Shown here: one piece after another, positions 32,181 to 44,039 of the stretch | Numbering within the stretch: the first letter of the stretch is position 1 | How the letters are laid out: each line of letters begins with the position of its first letter | From: Selaginella moellendorffii | Lineage: Eukaryota; Streptophyta; Lycopodiopsida; Selaginellales; Selaginellaceae | Length of the DNA stretch: 64,000 nucleotides | Assembly (NCBI RefSeq): GCF_000143415.4 | Contig: NW_003314267.1 | Coordinates: 1,952,185-2,016,184, forward strand | Reading direction: 5' to 3' | Notes under the pieces: model-generated | Databases searched by the model: none | What the model was told of the DNA's origin: nothing | The model's input: the letters and a program-made list of their open reading frames with translations, nothing else | Made by a program: the position numbers and the translations under genes

Positions 32181-33060
32181 ATGAAGGCCTGGTACATGGA
32201 CAGCTCTTGCGAGGATCAGAGGCTTCCTCACCATCTGGATCCTCCGCAATATGTGAGCGAGGAGCATCTCTCAGGTATGGCGGCAGAAATTCTTCTCCTC
32301 TTTTCTTGGTTGTGGTGATTGATCCGAAGGTCCTGCAGAATTGGGGGTTTTGCATTGGGTGATGAATGCCGACGAGTACGAGACGGATCCCCAGCTCAAG
32401 AAGCTCCGCGAGGAGCGTGGCTACGATTACGAAGTAGACATATTTTGCTATCTTTTCTTTTCTCTCTAAGTTCTATAATCTCTCTCCACGCGCAGGATTT
32501 CATCACTGTCAGCCCCGACAAGCTGCCGAATTACGAGCACAAAATCAAGACCTTCTACGAGGAGCACATCCACACTGACGAAGAAATTCGCTACTGTCTG
32601 GACGGAAGTGGTACTAGAATCGCGATTTCTCTTGAGAGCTTTACTTCTTTCATTCTTTCTTGTGGCAGGCTACTTTGATGTGCGAGACTCCGATGATCGC
32701 TGGATCCGGATCTGGGTCGAAAAGGGCGACATGATCGTCTTGCCTGCCGGTAGTTACCATCGCTTCACAAACGACGAGACAAACTACATCAAGGTTTTCT
32801 TTGATCTTCTTTTCACTTCCATTTGCTCAAAGTTTTTTTACTTGGTAGGCGATGAGGCTTTTCGTTGGAGCTCCCATTTGGACACCTTATAACCGACCTC
32901 AAGATGATCATCCCATCAGGTAGAATCTCTCTCTCTCTCTCTCTCTCTCTTTTCTTTTGTTCTTCCAGAGCTTCACTCTTCTCAAATCTACACTTTCAGG
33001 CAGCAATACGTCTCTGAAATTCGCAGGAAATCGTCAGGAGCAGGAATAGAGGCGCACTAG
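32181..33060 (+). CDS. ARD1: Acireductone dioxygenase
   Basis: Exons: 32181-32274, 32339-32433, 32496-32610, 32669-32793, 32849-32919, 33000-33060 (561 nt, 186 aa). The enzyme works in methionine salvage (Yang cycle). With Fe2+ it converts acireductone to the keto acid precursor of methionine; with Ni2+ it can follow an off-pathway reaction. The cupin metal ligands are present: two His and one Glu in [12 protein letters not shown], and the last His in [10 protein letters not shown]. The N-terminus MKAWYMDSS and the motif [20 protein letters not shown] are typical. All introns are 59-80 nt with GT-AG ends. A (CT)n run lies in intron 5. The gene converges on the decarboxylase gene, with 101 bp between stop codons. 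Confidence 0.95.
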
Positions 33061-33161
33061 AAACCAGATTTGTTTGAGAGTTTAGAAGCACTTCACTCGC
33101 ATGAGATAGCTAGCTAGCTATTCACAGTCCTGTCTAGCAAAATTTGTATCAAGTTACCTGG

Positions 33162-35063
33162 TTACCACTGACCGAGCGCTTGGCCCATTTTGATCCTCTG
33201 GCCCTTCTCGACTGTGAAGTTAAAGCCCTGGTAAGGATTGTCGAGGACCTTGAAAAGATCTTCCACTTCCCCTGGAGCCTCAAACACCATCACCACAGTT
33301 GATCCAAGGTTGAACGTGGCTACCTGAAACATAAAGAGGCTCTCAAGAGGATCTCCACAAAAATAATGACTTGCCTCGTCACCCTTTCTTATGCAGTAGC
33401 CACAGTTTTCTTTGATTGACGACTCTGCCTTGGTCGTGTTTGTCTTCAAATCTGGCTCGAACTTTAGCTGTTGTCAAGCAAAAGATTTAGTCAAGAGAAG
33501 CTATATAGAACTTGATACACACGAATCATATCTTACCTCAATCGAGCCACAGTTCGTTGCTCCGACTAAAGCCATGGACATGAGTCCCTCCTGCCATTCC
33601 CCTTCCAGCACAATCTGGACGAAAGAGACGTGATCAGACTCATATCTGCTGCACAGTACTGCAACTTACTCGCTCATTGACAACATAGAGATTCTTAATT
33701 GTCCTGGCGGCACGCGCATTGACAGGATACAGATCTCCTGGACAATTGGAAATGGAGAAAAGCACTTTAAAATGCACCCAGCTTGAAAGGCATTCAAACT
33801 TGTACCTGAGAAGTGACGCCGATTCTCTATGCACCAGTTGGAAGGAGAATGCACGCGGTGATAATCTCCAGGGCCCAGATACAAAACGCAATAGAAAAGT
33901 GCGCGAGGGGGCCTGGAAAGATAAAGGCATCCAAACATCACACAAAAAACGAAGGTACCTTACCTTACCTCACTTCCTTGGGCCGCTTGTCAGTGCCTGG
34001 TGAGCGCCAGAATGTAAATATACTTCGGGACGATTTCTTTTCTTCTGGTGCCGCTGCAGTCTTTATCGGATTCGGTTCAAAGCCAAGGAGAGCAGACAGC
34101 GAGTACGTAAATCCTTTCACTTGCTCTACCTTCGCTCCCGGTTGCGCAACACGGCCATACCTCGTGACTATGCCATCCACAGGGCTCAGCTGTGCATTAT
34201 GAGAATTCAGCTATCAGCAGGAAAACAATAAGACAAGATAGACTTACCATACAGTTTTCTCGAGTGTCGATCGGCCGTGCTCCTGCTTTCAGTCCTCTGG
34301 CAAAAAACTCGCGAAGCGAGGAGTACTCCTCCAGAGACAGAGGTACCTCGTCCAGGTCTGAACAACACATTTAAGTTAAGTTTTTCGCAAGTCTTGTACA
34401 TATACCTGTGTGAAACGCTCGAGCCCAGCCCTTGTACACATAAGGTCGTGACCACGTAGGCAAGTTCTAAGAGAAGAAAAAAATAAGAAACATAAACAAT
34501 GCATGAAACCTGACTCACAATAGACGAGATCGATCCCCAGACACGAGAGATGAAGCGCAGTGGCAACAGTCGTAGAAACGAGGCCTGGAAAACAAGAAAG
34601 AAAATGTAGGAACCTTAGACCTTTCCAAAAACCCGGAAACTCTTCTAGTGTACCTTGGTGTCTGGGGAAAACTCTGGCTCGATTCCCTTTTGTATCGCAA
34701 GCTCCATCTAGAAACAAAGTAAACCATCCATCAGCATTGTCACATCACAGGCTACCATCGAAAAAAATCCACCTGTTTCTCCTCGTAAATTCTCTTTCCT
34801 TGCAGCACTGCGACCATCGCCAGTGTCGCGACTGTAGCGCCGGGAAGAAAAGACCTAGCTGCGCCATGCAAGAAAGAAGCATTCGGATGCGGAATAGGAT
34901 CGATCGAGCTCTCACCTTTGCCCGCTGCTGATCCCGCTGGCTGCCGCTCCCGCACCACAGATTCTTCCTCGGCGGCCGCGGCAGCGGTGGCGCCGGATGC
35001 CGAAGAGCTGAATCGCGCGCGCGATCGCGCCCTCCATCGCAATATTTTGGAGAGGAGCGCCAT
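33162..35063 (-). CDS. PSD1: Phosphatidylserine decarboxylase, mitochondrial type
   Basis: Twelve exons on the minus strand: 35063-34916, 34858-34773, 34707-34654, 34584-34519, 34466-34406, 34357-34248, 34189-33969, 33912-33806, 33737-33670, 33614-33537, 33467-33375, 33323-33162 (1,254 nt, 417 aa). The enzyme makes phosphatidylethanolamine from phosphatidylserine. It self-cleaves at LGST to give a pyruvoyl Ser; here the site reads [14 protein letters not shown]. Other family blocks are [19 protein letters not shown] and YPVNARA. The N-terminus is Arg/Ala/Ser-rich, a likely mitochondrial signal, followed by one hydrophobic segment ([17 protein letters not shown]). Intron 11 appears to start with GCAAGT, a GC-AG intron; retained, its 51 nt would add 17 codons before the cleavage site. 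Confidence 0.95.
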
Positions 35064-35311
35064 GCAAGAAGAGCTTGCCCTACTCAGCTTCTACTAAAAT
35101 TCCTTATATATTCTCTAGAAAATCTTTGGTTGGAGATTTCGTGGAGCTCAAGATACGTCCAGAAAGAACCCCAAGTAAACTCGATCGAGAGCTCCCAAAA
35201 CTTTTTTACCGATCGATCGATCTTGCTAGAGTGGAGATTTTCACAGCAAAAAAACTATGGGATTTCAAGCTCGATTCCTTGTAGGGGGTTTAGGGTTTAA
35301 AGCTTGGTGTG
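35064..35311. promoter_or_regulatory. Divergent promoter region with telo-box
   Basis: This 248-bp spacer separates start codons of the decarboxylase and aminopeptidase genes. GGTTTAGGGTTTAAAGC (about 35287-35303) is a telo-box-like element close to the aminopeptidase start, common in plant housekeeping genes. Confidence 0.5.
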
Positions 35312-37002
35312 ATGCTGCGGAGACGCCTCTCTTCGCTCTTTCGACGGGCAAATGTGGCCTTTTTCTCGCAATCTTCGCCGGGCTCGGGTTTGATCGATCT
35401 GTGCCTCGGTTTGTGCAATGGATTTGATTTTCTTTTTCCTCGCAGGCTCGCTCGATGTTGCTGAAAATCTCAATAGCAGGTAAGCCGCGTTGGCATTTCA
35501 TGTCTATCCATCGTGTTATAAGCTTCTTCCTCGTTGTTCTATCTCTTCTTGGCATCGTATGTAGTGTAATTCTAGAGAAGTTCTTGCCATTTTGCGTTAA
35601 CACAAATCTTCGTTTTTCAAGCTTTGATTCTTTCTAGCCGAATGGTAGCATGATCTTTTTCTTTTTCTTTCTCTTTTCTAGGATCGTCATACCAAACAAG
35701 CAACGAAAGAGAGTCAAGCCAGGGGTGATCTCACGAGAGTTGGCTCTACCGAAAAACACAAAGAGGCCTATGTACGCGCGAGAAACTGTGCGAGGAACTC
35801 CAGAGCAGCCACTCGAGCCTCAGGTGCACGATGAGCACGACCGAAAATCCATGAGAACTTCGTGCCGGTTGGCTGCTCAGGTCTTGGAATACGCTGGAAC
35901 TCTTGTCAAGGTAACATTCACCGCTAGATTTCTCTCAGAAAGAAAAAGGAAGTCTGATTGTTTTCCTTCAAAAGCCAGGGGTCACGACCGATTACATTGA
36001 CAGGCAAGCTCACAAGTTGATCATGAACTCCGGAGCGTATCCCTCTCCGCTCAGATATGCGCGATTTCCAAAGAGCATTTGCACTTCAGTAAACGATGTT
36101 ATATGTCATGGAATCCCGGATTCCCGTCCGTTGGAGGCAAGATCTCTTTTTCTCTTTCTGTTTTCTTCTTCGCAGATCAAGCTTCTCTTACTCCAGCTGC
36201 TGCTTTAGGATGGCGATATCATAAACATCGATGTCACGGTGTACAGAAGCGTAAGGTTTCCACTTCTAGTTTTTCCAGGATTGTTAGCTTTGATTGATTT
36301 CCTTGTTGCAGGGATTTCACGGCGACACATCGAAGACGTTTCTTTGTGGCAATGTCGACGACGAGCTCAAACAGCTGGTGGATGTAAGCTCTTTCCATTT
36401 TTACTTTTCCAAATCGATATTATTTGTGTTTCTTCTGATCTTTTCTAGGTAACTCGAGAGTGTTTAACCATGGCGATTTCTATCTGTGGCCCTGGAGTTG
36501 ACTACAGACTCATTGGAGAAACAATCAAGTAAATAAAAGTGTTATCTTTGTTGCCTCACAGGATCTTTTTATTCTTCTTCCTAGTGAAATTGCCGATCGC
36601 TACAACTATGGCATCGTTCGAGACTTTCTCGGTCATGGTATTGGCAGATACTTCCATTCCGCTCCAGCGATCATACCTTACCGTAAGCGTTTTCTTCTTT
36701 CGCAGCTCCAAAGTTTCTTAAGTTTCATCCTTCCAGGCAATAGAATTCCTGGAAAAATGCAAGTGGGAGAAACATTCACTATAGGCAAGACAAGAAAGAA
36801 GGAAAAAAACTCTCTCGTTTAATAGCTCTCACGTCTATGCTCTGATCTCGCAGAACCCATTTTAACGACTGGAGGAACGGAGTATCAGATTTGGAACGAT
36901 GGTTGGACGGCAGTAACTAAGGATGGTAGCTATGCAGCACAGTTTGAGCACACTGTGCTCATCCTAGAAACTGGTGTAGAGATTCTAACACTGCCTCTCT
37001 GA
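35312..37002 (+). CDS. MAP1: Type I methionine aminopeptidase, organellar form
   Basis: Ten exons: 35312-35387, 35446-35479, 35682-35910, 35975-36136, 36209-36250, 36312-36383, 36449-36528, 36585-36682, 36737-36784, 36854-37002 (990 nt, 329 aa). The enzyme removes the initiator Met from new proteins. All metal ligands are present: Asp in [10 protein letters not shown], Asp in FHGDTSKTF, His in GHGIGRYFH, Glu in FTIEPILTTG and Glu in [10 protein letters not shown]. The N-terminus [20 protein letters not shown] is a likely plastid or mitochondrial signal, and the gene lacks the zinc-finger extension of the cytosolic form. Introns 4 and 9 seem to use GC donors (GCAAG), since only these keep the frame and motifs. 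Confidence 0.93.
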
Positions 37003-39206
37003 GACTTGTTTTCCATAGAATTTGAATTCTTAACATTAGCATTTGGCCAAAACTACAAACTTTTAAACTTCTTTTTTAATATCTATTTTATTACTAAAAG
37101 GGAGTTTTATATAACTTTAGGATACATTTTTTAACTGCTTTTATGACTTAAATTAGGTTACTACTTTAACAATAATCACTAAAACAATGTAGCCTTATAA
37201 GAAAATGCTGAATTTAATTTTAATCTATATCCAAACATGGTTAAATATGTTAAAACTTTAGAGATGATGTTTTTGGTTTGCATAAGCAAACTTGTAAACG
37301 GACTGGGATGGTAGTGAATATACCAAGAATATGTTTGAATATTTTAGGATATTCTACCATCTAATGGTTGTTAATTTTGTATTTATAATTTTAAACATGT
37401 TTATAATGTATAAACTTTCTTAAACCCTATCTAGTATATTCTTTTTTATTACATCATCTATATATTCAATAAGATTAATCTTGTATTTATCAATTACAAA
37501 CATTCTTATAATTGTTAACTTTATTCGATCAATTGGATTAAAAAATAAGAATAACACTACTATTAAACAAACAAAACATTGCTACATGCAATGCATAGCA
37601 AATTTTTATATAAATTTAGTTATTTAATTAATTAATTTTACAAATAATAAAGAGAATAATGCCTTAGAATTATTTTGTTATTATTGAGTATAAAGAAAAA
37701 ATAAGGTAAAACGTTTTTCCTCTTTTATGACTTTTAAAAACAATAAGTGCCAATATTTTTCTACTTCTTTACTAATATTTAAATGATATTAATACATTTA
37801 TATTACAATGTTAAATTTAAATGACTATTAACAAATTCATAAACTATAATTACATTTATAATTAAAGTGCACTCTTCAAAAGTAAATAAAAGTATTGAAA
37901 TTTATAAATAAAATTATACGTTTCATAAATTTAATAAAAAATAGTTTCTAATTTTTAAAATTTAATTTCAGCATCGTCATTACCCTTGTGAAATATTTTT
38001 TGAAATTCTATTTTTTATCTAAAATATATATAATATTAATAATGCTAAAAGTTTTACAAATTGTTTCTTTAAGATGTTTACAGCAAAGTATGTTATTAAT
38101 ATTTTTATTATTATTATTACATTAATTTTTATTAAAGTGTTTATATATATACTATCCAAATTAAAATTATAATATTTTTCTTAAAGAATGTATAACTAAT
38201 TGAAATAACTGTTATAAATTGTATTAATATCAATTAAATGATCTTTCCTTGTAAACCTTTCTTATACAGATGGTGTTTGTTATGAGTTTAGCATTATAGA
38301 GAGAGCCTTTTTAATAAATAATATATAATTGATGACGGATTAGTTTATCACAAAGTATTTTTTCTTGTATTTATATGTAAAATAATTTTTTTTTCTTTTG
38401 TTGTAATAAATGCAAAAGTTTTCTTTTTGGTTTTTTTTACCCATAAATGCAACCTTTCCCCCTTATCTAAAGGGCGTGCGTTTAAAGAATGTGCAACAAA
38501 TATATTAACGAATGAAATTAAATATCTGATTTCTACCAAATAGTGTCAAATCAGAATTCACTAATGCAACCAAAAACATGTTTTGAGTCACTCTTGGACA
38601 GTAAATGTTTTTTTTGTTTTTGTTTTTTAGTTTTAATCTTTTCTTTTTCAAGAATGCTATCTTAAATAACATCCCAACTATAATCAACTGTCATCATCTC
38701 TCTTTTACTGCCTTTCAAATGAGTTCAAATTACATTTAGTTTTCGTTTTCTTAATACTCACCATTATAGTGAATTAATTAAATTTTCTATTCATAACAAA
38801 ATTATTTATCTCAAGAAAGTATTTTTAAAACAATCATGAATAATAAACTTATTTTAGATAATGTTTTAATTTTTTTGTCCCTTATGAGAAAATAAAATCT
38901 TTAATAACCTTTATTGAAAATTAAAACTACACACTTATTAATCTTTGTTTTAAATTGAGGATTTGAAAAAAAACATTGTAATCATGAAAGAAAAATAATA
39001 AAATCACAAAATGTTTAAAATATAAAAATCAGGCTTACCAAATTTTTAAAAAATGTTTAATAAAAATTTGAAATATTTTAAAATTATATATACATTTACA
39101 TATCTTTTTAATACTTTACAACCGCGCAGAGGAGGGATCCAGCCGTGCGATTGGATCGTATCGGACGGTTCCGCGACTAGAAAACGCCATTATCGCCAAT
39201 CTCGCC
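37003..39206. other. AT-rich intergenic DNA
   Basis: I see no supportable gene. The sequence is rich in A and T runs and has no frame with recognisable motifs. The last ~90 bp before 39207 become GC-rich and should hold the BolA leader. Confidence 0.6.
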
Positions 39207-39639
39207 ATGGGAGTGACCAAGGAGGGCGTGGAGGAAACGCTCAAGGCCAAGCTCACCCCGACCCATCTGGTAAGCCCAAGTTCTTACTAGTTCTCGCCTC
39301 CTGATCCTCGCGGCTGGTTCTCACTTTTCAATTTCTCGCGATTTTCCTTCCAGGTCGTCATCGATACATCCGGAGGGTAAGCGCGCGGCGATGATCTGTG
39401 AGAGAATTCTCTGGCCTTCCCTAATGTTTCTCTTGGATTGTAGATGTGGGGCTAGCTTCGACATCGAGATCGCGTCTTCGAATTTCGAGGGCAAGAGGCT
39501 GCTGGAGCGCCATCGCCTAGTGAACGCGGCGCTGGCTGAGGAGCTCAAAGACATCCACGCCCTCTCCATCCGCAAGGCCTTGACGCCCAAGCAATGGGAA
39601 GAACAGCACCCAGCGCCTGAGAATCTGGCCACGGCGTGA
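39207..39639 (+). CDS. BOLA2: BolA-family protein (BolA2-like)
   Basis: Exons: 39207-39269, 39354-39376, 39444-39639 (282 nt, 93 aa). BolA proteins bind monothiol glutaredoxins through a shared iron-sulfur cluster and help regulate iron and redox state. BolA2 types are cytosolic or nuclear. Family features are TPTHLVVIDTSGGCGASFDI, with the conserved Cys after SGG, then SSNFEGKRLLERHRLVNAAL and the conserved His in IHALSIRKALTPKQW. There is no N-terminal extension, so an organellar signal is absent. Both introns are short. The gene is followed after 115 bp by the F-box/SNF2 gene on the same strand. Confidence 0.93.
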
Positions 39640-39728
39640 GCGCTCTTCTATGAATTACTTTCTTTCTTTTCAGCACAAAAAACCCCCGCGAAGAATTCGC
39701 TCGCTTTAAAGAATCTCATCTACCATAT

Positions 39729-39741
39729 ATTTTAGGGTTTT
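39729..39741 (+). promoter_or_regulatory. Telo-box-like motif before the F-box/SNF2 gene
   Basis: TATTTTAGGGTTT lies about 15-25 bp before the ATG at 39755. Similar motifs lie at about 46770-46820 and 51494-51505 near other gene starts. Confidence 0.45.
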
Positions 39742-39754
39742 CTGTGCGAGAGCG

Positions 39755-42700
39755 ATGGCGGCCTCGCGGCGTGGCCAGAAGAGGAAGCGATCGGGCAATT
39801 CGCGAGGTATAGCTTCCTCCCAGTTCTCCTCTCGCGATGAAGGCGCCGATTACAAGCACTGCGGGTTCCTCCTCACCGCCGTGGAATCCGATCCTCTCCT
39901 CCATGATCAGAGCAGCATTCCCCCGGATTGCTGCTCCAACAGCGGTGAAGATTTCGGCGAGCTAGTCCAGTGCCGCGATGGCGTCCAGGAGGCGCCAGAC
40001 GAATGTAGGTTTTCCAGCCTCGTGGGAGCCGAGTGTGAATTAACTGGCCAGGGCGCCAACGCTACCATTGCGATTGACGCCTTTCACGCGATTCCAGCCG
40101 CAATCGCGGAAGAATCCGTGCTGATCGATCCCGCCACTCCGGATTCCACGTCGCGGAGCTCGGAAAAGTGTCGCAGCAGCTCAGGGAAGCGGCGGGGCAG
40201 CTCTAGCGTCACGATTCCAAGCATTGTCTCGCAGCTCCAGAGAGTGGCTTCCATGAACGGCTTGAAATTCCGGGGCCGCGTTGTCAAGGTTGTCCAGAAA
40301 GGGGCCGTGGTTCGTGCGGTGGTACTCATCGATGTGTTCTTTCCTTTGCGGCATTTTATCACGCTTAGCAGCTGGAAGGGTGGCAGTGCCAGTGCTTTCG
40401 CCATGGGCCACTTGAGGTAAGCATAGGTCTTGGTGTTTCTTAGCATCGTTCTTAGCTCTAAGAAGTTTTATAGTTTTGGCGATCCATTCTAAAAGAAAAA
40501 ACTTTACGTTTTTCTTGCAGCTGCGATTGGAGCCGGAGGAAAGAGCTTGAAGCTTCAAGTTCTTCGATCGATGACCGAGACGTGTGGAACCTTTCGGAAT
40601 GCCATGTTGTTGGCTGCTCTCTACACTCCAGTGTGTCCACTTCCGTCAAGAACACGAGGTTTAGTCTTCACGAGATTTTTAACTCGCTCTCGGCCGGCGA
40701 TGCAGGCAGGAGATTCGTAGGCACCAGCTTAGTCTGTGCTGGTGATGAAGATCGTCGGTGCAGTGGCTTGTGGGATCTCCCCGACGAGATCCTCACGTCC
40801 GTCTTTAGCAGGCTCCTTCCCAGGGATTTACTGAGCATTGCAGCGGTTTGCCGGCACACCCGCGAACTGACGAGGTTTATCGTCCCTTGTATGAACCTTC
40901 GACTGTTTCCACACCAGAATGCGGCGGTCCAGTGGATGCTCCACCGCGAGACGAATCCACAACGTTTCAGGAACCCGATACATAAGGATTTACAGACGGA
41001 AGATGGATTCCACCTCTTTTTGAACAGCGTTACCGGGGAGATTTCTATCGAGATGCCGGAGCTCAGCGACTTCCGTGGGGGCCTGTTTTGCGACGAGCCG
41101 GGACTGGGAAAAACCATCACAGCTTTGTCACTTGTACTGAAGAGCCAGGGGATCTTTCCATCTCCTCCACCGGGTGCTGAAGTTTGCTGGTCTTCTAGTC
41201 TGTCGGGCGAGAAGATCGGATACTACGAAGCAACCTCAGGGACGCAGAGAATGTCGTTACTGAAGCGATGCATGGCTATGAAGGGACGTAGATATCAGCT
41301 CGGAGCGGAAACTCCAAGCGAGTTTGGCAAGCGGAAGGCAGCGGCTGACGACTCTATACTAGAGCCTTTGCGCATCAGGAGGAAGCTTTTGGACAGCTAT
41401 GGTGACGGTAGCGAAGAAGCTGGTGTTGCGGATATCGGGGCAGCAGCAGCAGCATCACAGCAGCCAGAAGTAGCTGATGATGTGTGGGTGCAATGCGACG
41501 GCTGTAAGAAATGGCGTAAACTGGCACACGGTTGTGGCTCTCCTCAGGATGGTTCGGCCTGGTTTTGTAAGATGAACAGGAACCCTCAGTATCAGAGCTG
41601 CTCAGCGCCGGAAGAATCATGGGACGGGAAAGACAGTATTTCTCACTTGGAAGGCTTTCACAGGAAAGGCAGCGAGGCTGGCCTGGAGCGGAACGTGTCG
41701 TTTTTCTTTTCGATCCTGAAGGACCGTGCGGCGTTACTGAACTCCGAGGCCAAGAAGGCATTGAACTGGCTAGCAGATTTGCGTTCTTTGGAGCTTACAA
41801 AGATGGCAAGCTCGGGTATCCCAGTTCCGCAGCACTTGAGAATGGTCTCGGTCACAGGACGGACGGAGCACGAGTACGAAGAGTTCTTCCTGGCCTTCGG
41901 CCTCGTCCCAAAGCAGGACAAGAAGAAGGTGCCGAAATGGCAGTATCCGGAGGGACTCACGGGCTTTCACCTCGACACGTTAGCTCTCAAGTGTGCTCTA
42001 TCAAAGCCCGTGGAAGAAGTCACTCGGGTATACCTCTCAAAGGCAACCTTGATCGTGGTTCCGTCAAACTTGGTGGAGCACTGGAAGACTCAGATACAGA
42101 GGCACACGAGTGACAAGCAGCTGCGAGTTTATGCCTGCCTCGACTCGAAAAACGCTCCTACGTCGCACAGCCTTGCGTGGGATTACGACATTGTCATCAC
42201 GACGTTCAACCGGCTCAGCATTGAATGGAACAGCAGGGAGAGCAGCCTGCTGATGCAAATACACTGGTTTCGGATTATTCTGGACGAGGGGCATACGCTC
42301 GGAGCTAGTTTCTCACTCACCAACAAGCTTCAGATGGCCGTCAATATGCGGGCTTCATGTCGGTGGGTTCTCACAGGAACTCCTACACCGGATACTCCAT
42401 ACAGTCAGCTCGTCAACCTTCATCCTATGCTGAGGTTCCTCCATGACGAGCTCTATGGTAGCCAGATCAAGCTTTGGGATGCTGCAGTTTTGCGTCCCTT
42501 TGAAGCACACTTGGAGGAAGGCAGGCTCCGTCTGGTGGACTTCCTCCGGAGGTGTATGATCAGTGCAAGGAAGGCCGACTTAAGCTCCATTCCTCCGTGC
42601 GTCCGGAAGGTCAAGCTGGTGGAATTTACAGACAACCATGCTGCCAGCTACAACGAGCTCGTGGAGACGGTCCGGAGAAATCTTCTCATGGCAGACTGGA

Positions 42701-44039
42701 ATGATCCCGACCACGTCGAGTCTCTCTTGAATCCGAAGCAGTGGAAGCTCAAGAATACTACGTTGAGAAACGTCCGGCTGTCTTGCTGCGTTGCGGGCCA
42801 CATCAAAGTCCGGAATGCTAATCAAGATATCCAAGAAACGATGGAGATGCTTGTTCAGGACGGCATGGATCCAACCTCGGACCAGTATGGATTCATAAAG
42901 GGCTCTCTTCTGCTTGGAGGAAACTGCTTCAGGTACTAAAGTTTTATCTTTTTCCTTTTAACTGATTCCATTACTTCGTTTGCAGGTGTGGAGAATGGTG
43001 TAGACTTCCGATCTTAACACCTTGTCTTCACTTCTTGTGCTTGTCGTGCGTATCGTTGGATTGTGAACGGTGCATTTTACCGGAATGTGGAAAACCGTAC
43101 CAAATGCAGACACCGAAAGCTCGTCCAGAGAATCCAAATCCGAAATGGCCAGTTCCACAAGATCTTATCGAGCTACAACCATCCTATATCCAAGTAAGCG
43201 AATGGTCACTCAAAGGTAGCTGGCTCACGGTTTTTGGTTGTGCAGGAAGACTGGCATTCTGAATGGCAAGCAACGTCAAGCAGTAAAGTCTCTTATCTTG
43301 TTGAAAGGCTGAGAGGCCTGCAACAGGAAAACGGGAAACTGCCTGAAAAGGCCATCGTGTTTTCCCAGTTTTTGGAGCATATAAGTGCAATTGAAATGCA
43401 GGTAAAGAGCTGTCGCGAGTTTGGCTTACGATCTTACTTTCGTGTTCTTCGCAGCTCACCAAAGGAGGGATAGAGCATGCAGGAATGTACAGTCCCATGC
43501 CTGCTGCAAGCAAGGTAGAAAGCCTTTCTTTTTCTCACGTTTGCTTATTGTGAAGCTGGATGCTATCAGATGAAATCCTTGAGAACGTTCCAAGAGAACC
43601 CCAAATGCGTCGTCCTTTTGATGGATAGCAGCTCTGCTCTTGGACTGGACTTAAGTTTCGTCACCCATGTTTTTCTCATGGAACCCATATGGGATCGCAG
43701 GTTCTTTCAATCAGCCTTTAGTAGGATTCATTCTTTTTGCTTTTATGTTCTAAAGTTTTGAGTGCCTGGCAGTATCGAGGAACAAGTTGTGAGCCGTGCT
43801 CATCGAATGGGAGCCACTCGGCCAGTGCTTGTGGAAACCTTGGCAATGGCTGGGACGATCGAGGAGCAAATGCTGGGCTTCTTACAGGCATGCTACGTGA
43901 AAGCTCTCGAGGATTTGCTTGTGCTAATTGTACTCGTTTGTTTCAGCGCTGCTCGGATCCAAGTCGAGGGCACCATGATCCTGCGGAGCTGCAATATCTC
44001 ACCCGTTTAGCTTTCGTCAGGAAACATGGCAGCCACTAA
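39755..44039 (+). CDS. F-box / CW zinc finger / RING / SNF2 helicase-like protein (At3g54460 type)
   Basis: Exons: 39755-40416, 40521-42932, 42986-43193, 43246-43401, 43455-43514, 43570-43700, 43773-43896, 43947-44039 (3,846 nt, 1,281 aa). Domains in order: F-box about 305-345 (LWDLPDEILTSVFSRLLPRD); SNF2 ATPase start about 365-420 (Walker A-like DEPGLGKT); inserted CW zinc finger about 540-585 (VWVQCDGCKKWRKLAHG); SNF2 continuation with DEGH near 809 and WVLTGTPTPD; RING-like CGEWCRLP...CLHFLCLSC about 1025-1065; helicase C-terminal part (KAIVFSQFLEHI, SSALGLDLSFVTHVF, SRAHRMGATRPV). This mix of ubiquitin-ligase and chromatin-remodelling modules is known from plant homologues of unknown function, expected to act in the nucleus. 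The final exon ends YLTRLAFVRKHGSH, like the family C-terminus. Confidence 0.92.

Noticed and set aside
43897-43946. A fourth GC-AG intron in the F-box/SNF2 gene (donor after FLQ)
   Set aside because: A canonical GT donor nine bases downstream (after FLQACY) gives the same phase and an equally good protein.
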